DNA of 64,000 nt from Desmodesmus armatus (Eukaryota; Chlorophyta; Chlorophyceae; Sphaeropleales; Scenedesmaceae). Position 1 is the stretch's first letter. Each line of letters starts with the position of its first letter. The translations under genes were made by a program, and so were the position numbers. The stretch lies in contig VIIQ02000177.1 of NCBI GenBank assembly GCA_007449985.2, forward strand, positions 62,001-126,000, read 5' to 3'. Positions 22,757-35,280 of this stretch are shown one piece after another. Under the pieces are notes generated by a model. It did no database searches and was not told where the DNA came from. It worked only from the letters and a program-made list of their open reading frames with translations.

Positions 22757-25480
22757 CTACGGCAGTGCATCAAGTGCACCCATCGATGGTGCATGTCCCT
22801 GCATGCCGACCAACAGCTCATCCAGCAAACCTGCGGCATTCAGCACACGCGCAGAAACCTTTTAGTCAACTAGACAAGCTCCTGCGCAAACCCCGGAAAA
22901 AATAGCTCGCGCAGCGCGCCATGAGCCTGCACCAACACGTGCGTAGATAGGGAAAACCTCGCGAGCATTTTTCTGCGAGATTTGTCACTTGCTGAGTCAC
23001 TCAGCGCAAACATTTCCCCGGTGACGCAGTCAGCACGAGCAGCGCAAAAAGTTCCCGCCGTCCCTACCTGCAAAGTCCTCTGGATCAGTGAAGCCGACCA
23101 TCCCATGCTGCTGCACTGTCGGCGGCAGGAAGTGCTGACTGCCCCTCCAAGGCTCCAGTCCACCCACACCTGCTGCAGCTGGCATGGCCACTGCTGCTGC
23201 AGCAGGCTGAGCATACGCTGCTAGCAGCTGCGGCTGCGGCTGCTGCTGCTGCGGCGCCGCCAGCAACATCTGCTGCTGCGCTGAACCCCACCTCCCGCCG
23301 TCAGCTGCTGTGTTAGCAGCAGAGTAGCTGTCCTGGATTCCGTTTAGTGCTGGCTGCACCTGCAGGAGTCCCCTCTGAGAAGTGGATGTGTAGTTGGGGC
23401 TGGTCATGCGCTGGGGCTGCCTAAGTGTTGCTGTCTGCTGCTCAGTGCTGGGGTGCAGTAAACCATTGTCCCCTGACAGAAGGTCCTGCAGGTCGGGCAA
23501 GTCCCCAAGCAGTAGATCGTCCCACTCCTGATCTGACGGGCCCTGCAGCGCTGCATGCGCTGCTGTGGCTGATCCTGCGGCGACAGACGCAGCACCAGCA
23601 GCAGCCGCATGCGCTGTGTGGCTACTCTGCACGGCGTCAGCACAGCACGCCGCTGCAGCAGCAGCTGCCGAAGCGGCGTCTGCTTGCCCCAGAGAGTGGA
23701 AGCGCACCAGCGAGGTTCTTTCCGCATGTGCGTTGCCGCTGCTGCCGCTGCTGATGTCGCCGCTGTATTGCTGCAGCCCAACCTGCACTAAACCCTGTGG
23801 CATTTCTAGTGCAAGCCCTAGGCCAGTGCTCAGCGCTCTTTCGAGCCTGGCCCGTAGGCCGGCAAGGTTGGCCTGTACAGACTGCACAGCGGTCCCCACC
23901 ACTGTGCCGTGTCCAAGCCCATTAGCTGCTGCTGCTGCTGGGGCAGAGGGCAGTAGCAGGCCGCCTGCCACACCCAGGGATGCTGCTGCTGCTGCTGCTG
24001 CTGCGCCGAATGCTGCTCCTGGCACCACCATAGGCACCACCCTGGATGCGGTGGGCGCGGCGAAGACAGCAGGGAGCGCAGCAGCTGCTGGATGGCTCGA
24101 TAATGCTGCCATGCCAAGCCCACCTGCTGCGTATCCTCCCAATGCTGCCGCCGCTGCTGCCACGTCGACGGATGGCATGTGGACTGGCTGCTGCAGCTGC
24201 TGCAGCTGGTGCTGCTGCTGGTGCTGGCGCTGTAGGGCGACTGCCTCTAACAGCAGTGTATCATACTGCTGCTGCAGGAACGCCAGTTGGTTCCTAGCAT
24301 GCTGCTGCTGTGTTATGAGACCCACGTGACTCTCTAACTCCAGAAGCTGCTGCTGCAGGCTGAGGAGTCTGTTGTTGACTTCCGCGTGCTCCTGGCGCTG
24401 CTGCTGCTGTTGCTGCGCGCGCAGCATGAGGACATCAAGGGAACTGCAGGTGATTGCTTTGCGGACGCCGGCGCGCATTGGCCGCAGCGAGTTTGTCAGT
24501 GAGTTTGTGGATGTGTCTCCAGAGCCCGAGCTTCGAGACGTGCTGGCCTGTGTAAACTTGCTGGAAGACGCTGCGCGGCGCTTGGCGAGCTGCACACGGC
24601 AGCTGCGCTTGTGTCCGTCAAACAAGTCAAGTGGCTCCAGTTTGCCGCACTGCACAGGGGATCACGCAGCCAGCCAGCCAGCCAGCCAGGCAGCGAGTGT
24701 CAGGCGTTGGGTTCAGGTGCTGCTGGTGTGGTGGGAGCTAGGCAGGAGGTGGCAGCCTGCAGGCACTGTGCTGGCAGGCTGACACGCTTGCATGTTGTGG
24801 GCTGAGCTCTGCATCACCTCCGTATAGCTCCGGCCTTGGGCCCTCGGGTTCGCCTCCCATACACCCCCCTGTACCCCCTCTCAGGCTGCGCAACTACCGA
24901 GACAACTACTATGTAGCATGCTGTTGCTGACAGAGAGGCGTTCAGTGTAATAGTGCATGCGCGAGGGTTACAGCTGGTACTTGCCTGCTGGCAGTAGCGG
25001 AACAGAGCGTCTCCCTCTTCCTGGTCCCTCTTCTGCACTGCATCAGCCTGGAAGAAACAACAAAGCAGCGTTCACACGGTGTCATTGGTCGCTGTGCAAT
25101 AGAGCATGACTCATGTCTGATGCAACAGACCATGACTCATTGCAAGGGGTGTACTGTACACAGCTGGGCGTCAGCCTGGCTGACAGTCAGCGACAGCTGG
25201 CACTCAGAGTGACAGCTGTCGCTGGTTATGCAGCCATGGTGGGGGTGTCAGCTGTAAGGCCCGGTAGACACGTTGTGCTGTGCTGCACATCCTTACCTTC
25301 ATGTGTTCTGCACACAACCCCCTCAACAGGCAGTGCCGTGGTTCTGTGCTCAGTGGCGTGGTGCAACCTGCAACCTGTTGTGGAAAACCGCCCAAACGCA
25401 ACACGACAACAGCAGCAACATAGCTTTGGGCCGCTGAAGAGAGCTGCTGCAATCACCCCGAAGCAGCAGTTACACCAGGT
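22757..25480 (-). CDS. SBP-box transcription factor 1 (N-terminus incomplete)
   Basis: Squamosa-promoter-binding-like nuclear DNA-binding protein. On the - strand: a first visible exon ending at about 25403 with SGPKL and a Cys run, then 25374-25297, 25047-24985, 24649-23068 and 22830-22757 (stop 22759-22757). The second exon encodes VAGC, 16 residues, then CAEH, the first zinc site. The third ends ALFRYCQQ and joins CGKLEPLDLFDGHKRSC, where Glu stands at the position of the usual His ligand. The donor after CQQ is GC (GC-AG intron). A glutamine-rich coiled coil follows, then Ala/Gly-rich sequence, an acidic patch (WDDLLLGDLPDLQDLLSGD) and a final 24-aa segment GLLDELLVGM... on a separate exon. 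At least 598 residues. The start codon was not found: a stop precedes the first visible exon unless it is spliced at about 25480. Confidence 0.85.
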
Positions 25481-26028
25481 CTACTGCAGGAGATATTCAG
25501 TGATCCAGCCGCTCTTTCAGCGTCGATGCGGTCGCAAAACATACTACTACAAACATTAAGCTTCAAAACAGCTTCTGACGCCTCCCGGAAGCCCAAACAG
25601 TCAAATGAACGCCAGTGCCTGTCCATCGGCACTTACCAGGCATTGCTTGCTGGAAGGGCGTGTCGCGCTGCTCTCATCAGTGCTGCTATCCATTTCGCAC
25701 CTACTGGAGCTGTTGACAGCAACTGCAGTGGCGGGCCGGACGGTGATGTGTTTGCCTGGAGATCCTACTATAGTGTACATACGGCTATGCAGCTCATTAT
25801 CAGTGACAGTTGCGTTTGGATGCGTCAACACTCATGTTGCCAGGAAAATACGGACCCCCAACCTCTGGCCCATACCTCACCGCGCGTGTGGGCGGGGACT
25901 GCAGGTTCCGGTCCCAGAAGCACGTGACAGATCAGGCAGAAAGCCAGTGTTTGGCCACAAGCACAGCAGGTGGAACCGCTTGGGTGACCCAAGCACCAAA
26001 CTGCTGGTGATGGCTGTGGGGGCTGGTC

Positions 26029-26075
26029 AGGGGGGGGGGGGGGGGGGCAAGCCTTGAAGGGGGGGGGGGGGGGAG
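26029..26075 (+). repeat. paired long G-runs
   Basis: Two runs of about 14-18 guanines are separated by a short spacer (GCAAGCCTTGAA). Adjacent runs of this length can form G-quadruplexes and are error-prone in sequencing. Confidence 0.85.
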
Positions 26076-28639
26076 GGTCAACAGCAGCGCGCAATGTCAA
26101 CAGTGCTGCTACCAGTAGGCACGCCACGACGCCACGTGCCCTCCACCCTACCCCACCCCATCTCACTGAGTCAGACTCCTGTAGGGGGTAAAGTGAGGAT
26201 GGCCAGTTGGGTGATGCCTGGCACATAGCCTTGCACTGCAGTGCTGCACGTCCAACTCAAACCAGCACGCTGCATGGATTTTGTCTGATGCACACCACCC
26301 ACCTTCGCTTGTCCGCCCGGCCTGACTGACGGGCTGCACTCCCCCCCCCCCCCCCCCAAACAGGAACTTGGCCAAAACACGCACACATACGTGCACCAAT
26401 ACAAACTCGTTACACCATGTATGTGTGTGTGTTGACTCACGGACCGCCACCAGCCCACAACACGTGTGAGGGCATGTATAATTGGGGCCCTACATATAAT
26501 TCAACCTGAACCTCTTGCAGAGCTGTCCCGCAGGGCGACCTCAGCTCTGTCACAGAGTCAGCCATGGGCAATGAACTGCAGCGACCAGCGATAAAAGCGC
26601 GCAACCTTCAAAAAACCAAACAAAGCGACGATACTACTGTAGTACAGCAACACCGTGTAAGCGAGATGCAAGTAAGGCGTCCCCACAAAGCAAGGTACTT
26701 CAGCAGCAAAAAAGTGCATGCAGCAAGGGAGATCCAGCCACCAGGGCCAGCACATGTGTGCAGGACAGATGGCAGGCTCTTCAGCTTACTGATACTTGTG
26801 ACGTGCATGATGCACAAGACAAACACAACAAGAAGGCGAGCGAGAAAGGAAAGAAGAAGGAAATTCCAATCACGCCGGACGCTTCTGCGGTGCACAGCCT
26901 CAGGGACACAGCTTCCAGGCATCATCTGGCTGCGCTGGCCCAAGGTCTGGGGCAAAGGTGATGCCAAAGGTGACCGGGTCTAGGCTAGGGTCCAGGCATG
27001 CACCCTGTAAACTGAGTTCGGATCAAGTCACTGCGGCAGCCCATCCACCCAAAGTGGCCCTTCAGGTACCAGACACAACAGCAGCATGCAGCCAGGAGCC
27101 TCTCGGCTTTCCCTCTCCACTTTGAGAAACATCACCAATGCCTTGGGCACACTTGGCAGGCCCGCACACAGTATGCTCTTTGGCAGGTGACTGGCTGTGT
27201 CCTACGCAGCACCAGCCCTAAGCCACATTGGCGGTGGATAGCTCCGATGATACGAACAGTATTGGTAAAAAGCAAGCAGCAGTGACCCGTTTGTGTTCAA
27301 AAAGAAAGGACGACACGAATGCATCCCCTTGCTTCATCTGACACACCTAATGGCACACGAACTGCATTCCAGTGCCTACCAGTGTGTAAACAGCAGGACG
27401 CAAAAGGCAGCAACAGAGTAGCTGAGTTCAGTGAGTTCGAACAGCTCACAGCGTGCACAGTGCCAACAGCCACTGCCACTCAAGCAGCTACACCTCCTGA
27501 CTTGATGCAGAGACACTGCATGGTGCCAATGTTCCGAACATCCCGGCGGGTTGCTGCACCCAAGACACCGCGGAGCCGCAGCTAGTAATGCGCACAGGCT
27601 GGCAATACCCAGCCAGGACGACGAACCAGACATATCACATGGTCCAAACGTGAATCGCTGAAGGTCACACAAGCCAGGGCTGCCACATTGCATGCTCAGC
27701 ACTGGCCTTGGACCAAGCCAAGCACACTTGCTTGCATGTGCCTTGCCTGTACTCCATACTGCACCACACAGTACCGCCTCACATGCTGCATCCAATCTGA
27801 CCCAGCACCATGCAGGCGTAAGCCACGCGGCAAACAATGCAACTGCCAAAAAAAGGTACCGCAGCACACATGTCTGCAGCACCGCAGCATGCGCTTGGTC
27901 CGGGCATCATGCGCTGCATAGAGTCCTGCAGGAGTCCTGCATGGTCACCAGGCAGGGCGCAGCACAAATACCCATTCCCCTATCAGCCATTAGGCTGCCT
28001 CAGCGGGCACCTTGTGACACTGCGTGTGCAGGACAGATGACCACCCGAACACACACATCTCTGCCGCCTGTCGCACGCATCGTGTACGTACGGAGCCCCC
28101 ACAAAGGGTATCCCCAGCAGCCATGCTGCTACTTATACCCTTGAATACTCCAAAGGACAGCCTGCCCAGTGCTGCAAACCTACTACGCAGGGCCCTGGTA
28201 GCCGGTCCGGCCAGCAAACTTTGTCACACACCGCGCCAGCAGGGCAGGTGTGTGCTGACAGAAAGCTAAGGCAGTGTCGCCTATATTGTTTTGTTTTTGT
28301 AGTGCCACCTGTGATGAGGTCAGCACAGGTGTGTTAGACACTGTAGGAGCAACTGCATCAACCTGAGCCGATGTGGGTGCAGGACAACTTCCCTCATGCA
28401 GGTCAACACGGGTAAGCCAAAAAAAACAACCCCTAACAAACGCGGGTAAGCATGATTGACTCTTCCCAGTGGCAGCACCGTCACACCTTCGTCTTTGCAT
28501 GGCACGGCCGTGCTGGCAGGTGAAAACAGGCAGGGAACTTCCCTGTTTTGAAAACACGTCTAGGGCCCACAGATTGGGATGGTCCTGGTGTTGCAGCCAG
28601 TCGCTCGTCCCTCCCACGATAACAAGTGCAGCCAGAAAT

Positions 28640-28728
28640 ACAGGAGGCACACTGCAAAGCAGACGCGCGCACAGCCCAGAAAAGACGGGAGGCACACTGC
28701 AAAGCAGTCGTGTGCATAGCCCCGGCAG
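28640..28728 (+). repeat. 45-bp tandem duplication
   Basis: Two units containing GGAGGCACACTGCAAAGCAG are spaced 45 bp apart, followed by a C-run and a CA tract. No coding role. Confidence 0.8.
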
Positions 28729-30865
28729 CCCAGCCCCCCCCCCCACACACACACAGCCCTTGCCCAATGACCGACAGTGATTCAACCACACCTCGGGGCC
28801 AAAAAGCGACTGAAAGAAAGGGCACGACTGCACACAAACAAAGCAGCACGCAATCCAATACACATTTTCAAAAGCAAGAGCGCAAACAACTGCGTCCACG
28901 CTGAGCAAGCGCTGCAAAACGCTGCAGTGGGGTGGGTGAAAACGCGCAGGCAGATCGCCAGGTTGTTATGGCAACAAAGGGCACTACAACTGGGGCCACA
29001 TATAACAAGCTTTGTTGTGGGAGTACAGCCTTGGCTGCCGCCTGCTTTATCCTATCCCGCCGCAGGGCGAGTGCAGTATTGCATACTATGCAGGTGGTAC
29101 CTTACCGCCGGAGCAGCATCAGTTGGCCCATGTGACGCCCATGTCAGCCTGGCGCACAAGAACACAACCCCACACAATACAACACTCCGCACTGAGTCCG
29201 TTAGTGGCAGTGACATTGGCTCATGAGCCCATGGAATCAACTATTTGTAAACACACTGAACAGATGACCTCCCACCCGGCAACCTCAAGTTGACACTAAT
29301 CATACACTGAAGTAATAATTGCCCTGGTGCCATCACTCAGTGTGTTGCCGCACTCGCCGCCCTCGCTCGCCAAAAAAGAGACCCTCCCGGGAGCCCATAA
29401 AAGAAGAGCGTCCCCAACGTCCTCACAACCCCAGAAGGCTCTGCATCAATCGTGTATGTTGAGTTCACACACAGCCCTCACGCATGCAGGTGCAGACTGA
29501 TCCTCTGCAGGCGTGGACCAGTTGGGCAGCTTAGCTGTTGCTGTCAACACCTGAGATGAAACGTGCCTGGCAAAGCACCTAGAAAGTGCAGTGTTGGGTG
29601 GCAGCAGCCCCATGCAAGTTTTCAACACAACACAGAGGGCCAGTGACAAACATACACGAGGACTCACTCTTTATCTAGTGCTTATGGTGAGGGCATCTTT
29701 GCTCCCAGGTAACACAGGCTAGCCTGCAACAGCAGGTATATTCCGACAACATATGCCACAATCACCAAGGACTGTGCGCCAAGTGTACAGCATGCAAGCT
29801 GGGGCCAAAGCAGGCTGAGCTGCCTCCACGCTCATAAGGTTGATCACGTGCAAGCAGGCAGGTGACAGCGCTACCCCAACACAGTGCAGCCTATCTGCAC
29901 ACACACCCAACCCTCGAATCGGCGCCCGGGCCTGCATCCAAACACCGGTGACACACTGCCGACCCGTAGAATGTGTGAAAAGATGCAGAAATGGTGAAGG
30001 CAAAGCGACAAGTCCTACCTACAGGCTTGTGGCCCACTCATGCACACAGCAGCAGTATGCTTGAGGCAGCAGCCGTACACGCTCATAACCTAGCAGTGCA
30101 GCAGTGGCAGGAACTGTGTGGAGCAACATCTGCGCAAACTGTCTGGTTGCGTTGAATGTAGCTGCAGCTACAGCTGCAACTGCAGCACAGATTCTGACCA
30201 CAAACACTCAAATCGTCCGTGTGGCACGAACTGTCAGTGTGGCACGCACGTGGGCTGGCGTGAGCAGGAAGGCAGAAAGCCAGCCGGCACAAATGCAGGG
30301 AACAAGCCTTGATCATCATTCCACACAGCAAACACTGTGATGATTCGACCTCCACGATAGCGCCAACGGCAGATAGCCCGCCACTACTCAGCAAGCCTGT
30401 GGGTTGACACCCAGGACTTTGTGAGGGCTCTTGCTGGTGCCATTATGTTTCCATGCCAGCGGGGCGCAACGCCCGCAACGGCCGCAATGGCATTCAAACG
30501 ACCACCTGCCAGCCCTACCTCGAATAGCCCTGAAGGCGACACGGGTAGCTGAGAACACCTTGTGAAAGACATCACTAATCACATACTACTCCCCACTGCT
30601 GAGAACAGATTTTTAAGCAAACAGAGGCCGTAACATGACAGATGAGAGCCGGAGGGATGGACAGCCCTCGCCGGCTGTTGAGGGTGCATGGGACACAACT
30701 TCAACACTTCACCCCTAAACCCCGATACGGCCCAGGAAAAAGCACTGTAAAGACGTTAGTGACAGCCACAGCAGTAGCAACACCCCTAAGCAACACACTG
30801 TGACAACACAAGGCCAGGAGTCAACTGAACACTGACCACAGGCTGTGTGTGCTGGGATAGGGGGG

Positions 30866-30880
30866 TTAGGGTTTAGGGGT
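30866..30880 (+). repeat. interstitial telomere-like motif
   Basis: TTAGGGTTTAGGGGT matches about two units of the plant/green-algal telomere repeat TTTAGGG, inside a G-rich context starting at 30859. Confidence 0.5.
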
Positions 30881-31791
30881 CATAGGGAGAGACCCCCGCT
30901 CTTTCAAGTGCAGTACTGCTGGGTCGACTTTGACAGTGCAGCAGAAACCTGCAGAAACTATGCTCTATTTGCTGGCACACTCATGAACATAGCTGCCAAG
31001 CAAATTACTTACAGGCAGCAGTGCACAGCAAACAGTAGGCCACCCCAACACTTCAGCGGTGCGCATGGCGCAAGTTGAGTGCAGGAACGCAAGTTGAGTG
31101 CAGGATTGTGCTGAAGTCATTAGGGGACCACCCGCCCCTCGACTGCCACACTGCAGCAGCACACCATCAAATGGCGCGGTGACTTCCAAAAGCCTGAAGC
31201 ATGTCAGCCTCCACAGCGGCTGCACCTCACTATCACAACAGAATGAGGCCTGTGCTGGCCGTAAGCAGAACAACAGCAGAGCATCATACTGATGCACCCC
31301 TCAGCGAGGCACATGCCACACCACACCCACTGCAGGCAACAGATCAGACCTGTTTTCACAACAGCAAGATAGTGAGCCTTTTCAGCAACCCCTTCCGAAA
31401 GTTCTGCGCTGCAGGAGTGTCACAATCCTGCCATGGCATGGCAGTGAGCAGTTTGTGCTGACAGTCATGACGCTTGTGAGTCCTACCACCGACCCCCTGG
31501 TAAGTCACTCAAGATCACTCATATGTGTGCATGCAGACTGATACCATGTGCATGGCTAGCCCGCCGCAACACGCACTTCTTTTGCCAAATACAGTGCACA
31601 TATGCTGCTGCGACGTCAGCAGATGTATGCACAGTCGCTGCTGACTACTGCAACAGTATTCAGCACAGCCTCCTAAAGGTAGGCACAGGGATGCACCATC
31701 ACCCTGCAACCATTCTACCCCCATGCCGCACACCTGTAGCAGATTGCATCACATGTGCCTCAAAAACCACAGCTTGCATGCTGCCACCTGC

Positions 31792-31806
31792 TAAACCCTA
31801 AACCCT
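31792..31806 (-). repeat. interstitial telomere-like motif
   Basis: TAAACCCTAAACCCT, two units of CCCTAAA (TTTAGGG on the other strand), just beyond the 3' end of SBP2. Confidence 0.6.
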
Positions 31807-31967
31807 GGCACCCATGTGACTGTGAAGCTCCTGGGTTTGTTGGATTGCTGCCCCCTTGCGCATCCGCTGCAATCACCTGTGCCTGCGGTCCGTAGCAGCG
31901 CAACTGCCGGTTGATTGCCGTGAAGCATGCCTTCTGCTTCTGCTGACGCGCCCGGTGTGCGGCATGG

Positions 31968-34900
31968 TCACACATGCATGGTGCTGGCACCGTATGTGGC
32001 TGCTGCTGCTGCTTGTTCAGATTGTATCTCTGCCAGCACATCTTCCAGAAGGCCTGCAGCAGGTATGCAGCAGCACAAGGCAGGGTGGTCAATTCAAAGA
32101 GCATACAAAGTGCGGCAGCAGGAGCAGATGCAGACACACCCACACCTCAAGTGTGCTGTATAAAACCCCACACATGCAAGTATCTTGAGCGGGCCAAACC
32201 CCCCACACACCCTGCAAGTATCTTGGGGTTGGCCACCCCCCCCCCCCACACACACACACGTGTCGGAACGCACTTCTTCAGCATACCCTGTTATCATGAC
32301 ATGCACTTGAGTTCATCAAGTCAGCCAAACCCCACACACTGTTAGTTTCCTGGTTTAGCCGATCCAACACCCTGCGCAGTAAACCCTAGCATGCTCACGA
32401 GCACCACTCACCAGCAAACATGTCCAGAGAGCTCCCGCCCTTGAACCCACCAGCAGCGGCCTCACACCCCAGGGTCGGCAAGGCAGCTGGCCGCCCTGCA
32501 GCAGCAGCAGGGATTGCCCAGCCTCCAGGCATCACCGGGGGCATGGAGAGGTACTGCGCAGCAGCAGCCGCTGCCTCCTGCCCCCCACCCTGCCAGCAAG
32601 ATGTGGCCTGCTGCCCGGCTCCTGCTGCTGCTGCTATACCCTTGCTGCTAGAGATAGCGTCGCCAGAGATGATGTTGTGTGTGCTGTCGCTGTCCAAGGG
32701 CTCGAAGGTTCCCCCTGCAGCAAGGAACTCTTCAAGATCTGGGATATCTCCCTCGGGAAGTAGCTCATCAATGTGCAGCGCTGGTGCGCTGCAGACCGCA
32801 TGGAGCCCTGCACCTGCTGAAGCCCCCTGCATCCCAACCACCCCGACCTGTGCCGCAACACACGCCTCGGCAGCTGCAGCCGCAGCAGCAGCGTGAGAGT
32901 GTACAGCTGGCTGGCCGGCCAGCCGCTGCAGCGGCTGGGACATGCTGCTGTTGCCCATGCTTCCGCTGCCACCACCACCGACACTGTACATCCCTGTGGA
33001 TTCGGTCCTGCGCACAGCTGGCTGGCAGTCGCGCCCAGGGAACGGCAGCAGCGCTGACGTGCAGCGCTGCCGGCTGCTGCTGGTTGCAACAGGCGGCAGG
33101 CCTGCAGACATAGCAGCTGTCACAGGGGCTGCTGGTACTGCTGCTGGTACTGCTGCTGCACCACCCCAGGCCTGGCTACCACCCCGCATGAACGGGATGA
33201 ATGCAAGCTCTCCTGTCATGTTAGGAGCTGCAATGGCCGGCATGGGTGCGCTGTTTGTAGCTGCTGCAGCTACATGTGGAAGGCTATTGTTGCTCCCCTG
33301 CAGCAGCAGGTTATTTAGCCCAGAGGAGAGCTCAGTCCCCACTCGGTACAGAGGGCCTGAGAAGGGGTGAACCCCAGGGGTACCGGGGGCAGGGACGGTG
33401 CCTATCAGCTGTGAGTGTGCCCGTTGAAGCTGCATGTGTTCGTATTGCTGCTGCAGGGCTGCGAGCTGGGCCTCGACTTGCTGCTGCTCCTGCATGATGG
33501 CCAGCTGGCTCTCCAAGCTGGCGAGCTGCTGCTTGACTTTTAGGAGTCTCACGCTCACATCTAGCTCCAAATCCTGCTGCTGCTGTTGGTGCTGTACCTG
33601 CTGTTGGTGTACCTGCTGCTGGACATGCACCTGTTGCTGCTGCTGCTGTACCTGCTGCTGCAGCAAGAGCCCTTGCTGCAGCTGCAGCTGCTGCTGCTGG
33701 ATCACGCCCTGAAACTGCGGCAGCAGGTGCTGCTGCGTTGGCTGCTGCTGCAGCTGCGTCTGTGTGTGGTTGAACAGGGCAAGCTTGTCCAGGCCTGATC
33801 CCTGGGACACAATGTGCAGGAAAGTCATACACAGCAGCGGGATGCCAGTGATTGTGAGTGAGTAGGTCCTTTTCCTGCAGGATGACTCGGCCCCCAGTCT
33901 GAGTGTGACATCCTGTACACACATCAGAATAGTGATTTTCTCAGTAGGATATGGTGAACATCTGCTTGCTCAAGCTTCGGCATAACAAGAGACAACAGCC
34001 GCACATGCTACTCAAGTAACGCTGACTGGATGTATGTGAGGCTCGGTAACCCTCACTGGCAGCTGGCGACACTAGAGCTTGGCCTAGACCACTGTCTGTT
34101 ACAAAGGCTGTCAGGGGTATTCAATTGCTATAAATGATTCCCAGGTCCAGCCACAGTACCTGTGAGGAGACCTTTCTTATGCCGCCGCCCAGCGGCTTCA
34201 AAGAGGCTGCTGCCACCCCTGCAGCTCCTGCAGAGGCTGAGGGGCCTGCCTTGTTGCCGGCGTTGGCACGCCGCTTTGCCAGCTGCGCCCTGCAGCTGCG
34301 TTTGGTGCCGTCAAAGGCTGACAGAGGCTCCAGTTTGCCACACTGCACATTCAGACATGGCGGCAGTAGCAGCAATAAAGAGACCCGCCGCAGGTGCTGT
34401 TTGCCATGGTTTTGTGTGTTGAGGACGCCATGGCTGCGTGTCATTTTTTTTGGTGGGTACAAGGGGGGTGGACCCCCACCGGCTGGCCACACACACAACA
34501 GCCGAGGCTGCCGGGAGCTCAAGGTCTAGCCTCACACCGATGAGAGACGCCCAACACCCTTTTTCACTCAGGAGGTGCCCAGTGCCCGGACCAAAGTCGC
34601 ATGGGAGTGTCATTGGAACCAGTGGTGCCTGCTGCGACGGCTGCTGATGTGCCAGGCATTGCAAGCTTGTTGTCTTGTTGTGGTGATCCGCCAAGTGCTT
34701 GTGCTGCTGGCAGGCAGCTGCGCACCTGCTGGCAGAACCGCCACAGCTGGTCCCCATAGTCCTTCCGTTGGAGGGAGACCGCCTGCGGCATTACGCGCAA
34801 CACATCAGCATCACGCCGCAAGTCTGGGTGTCAGTGCACCATTCGGTGGGAATGCTTTGCTGCAAACCTCTCGTTCCACAAATCAGCTGTACAAGCTGTG

Positions 34901-35280
34901 TGTGGTGTGACAGACTCCATGCCCTGGAGTCTGGCTGTCAGATAAGAGAGGCATACCTTGAGGTGGTCGGGGCAGAGCCGGCGTTGCACACAGTACTTTG
35001 GCAGATCGGACAACAATGCCTCGCAGCCGACAGCCTGTGGCAGCAGCACAGGAAATGAACCACCACCTGTTGGTCTTGGGAACTAACACATTGCCCCCAG
35101 ACACTGCCAGTGCGTTCACAGCCCGCAAAGCTAAATTTTCCACACTGCACAACAGGAGTCACAGTTCCTGACTGCTTGATGCAGCTGGGACAAGGAATGC
35201 AGCAAATCATGCAGCAGGGTGGCAGACCTGCCTGCTCCACTGCAGCTGCAACATCTACAGGCTGATAAACCCTGCTGCAT
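31968..35280 (-). CDS. SBP-box transcription factor 2
   Basis: SBP-box nuclear factor, 642 aa. On the - strand: 35280-35146, 35034-34957, 34782-34726, 34342-34160, 33801-32412, 32053-31968, all phase-consistent. Exon 1 starts MQQGLSACRC and ends CDSCCA, which joins AVGC to give the C-x4-C of the first zinc site. Sixteen residues later comes CPDH. The chain then runs LWRFCQQ and CGKLEPLSAFDGTKRSC, with Glu in place of the His ligand of the second zinc site and a short basic segment AQLAKRRA. Glutamine-rich coiled-coil sequence follows (LASLESQLAIMQEQQQ), then an acidic patch IDELLPEGDIPDLEEFL and a terminal GLLEDVLAEIQ exon. Zinc-site exon lengths (78 and 57 nt) match SBP1 (78 and 63). One extra intron (34159-33802) is absent from SBP1. 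The intron at 34343-34725 holds a SINE-like insertion. Confidence 0.9.
34444..34564 (-). mobile_element. SINE-like retroposon, copy 1
   Basis: On the - strand it begins AAAAAGGGTGTTGGGCGTCT and ends in an A-run after TTGTACCCACC. It is about 90% alike by eye to 58643-58768. It lies in an intron of SBP2, in the same orientation as the gene. It contains a hairpin around GGGGGTCCACCCCC. No clear target-site duplication was found for this copy. Confidence 0.75.

Larger units (their letters stand above)
25481..31967. other. gene-poor interval between SBP1 and SBP2
   Basis: 6.5 kb upstream of SBP1 and downstream of SBP2, with no recognisable gene. It contains long G or C runs (26030-26047, 26060-26074, 26341-26357, 28734-28744), a 45-bp duplication at about 28640-28728, and two telomere-like motifs (30866-30880, 31792-31806). 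A first exon of SBP1 may lie here unseen. The longest frame (28917-28183, - strand) is composed of the duplicated, low-complexity sequence and is not supported. Confidence 0.4.

Noticed and set aside
27376..27882. 168-codon frame with a signal-peptide-like start (- strand)
   Set aside because: Hydrophobic start only. The rest is Cys/Trp/Ser-rich without domain or repeat structure and no neighbouring exons fit.
28183..28917. 244-codon open frame on the - strand
   Set aside because: It is built from a C-run, a CA tract and a 45-bp duplication, shows no family features, and random frames of this size are common in this GC-rich sequence.
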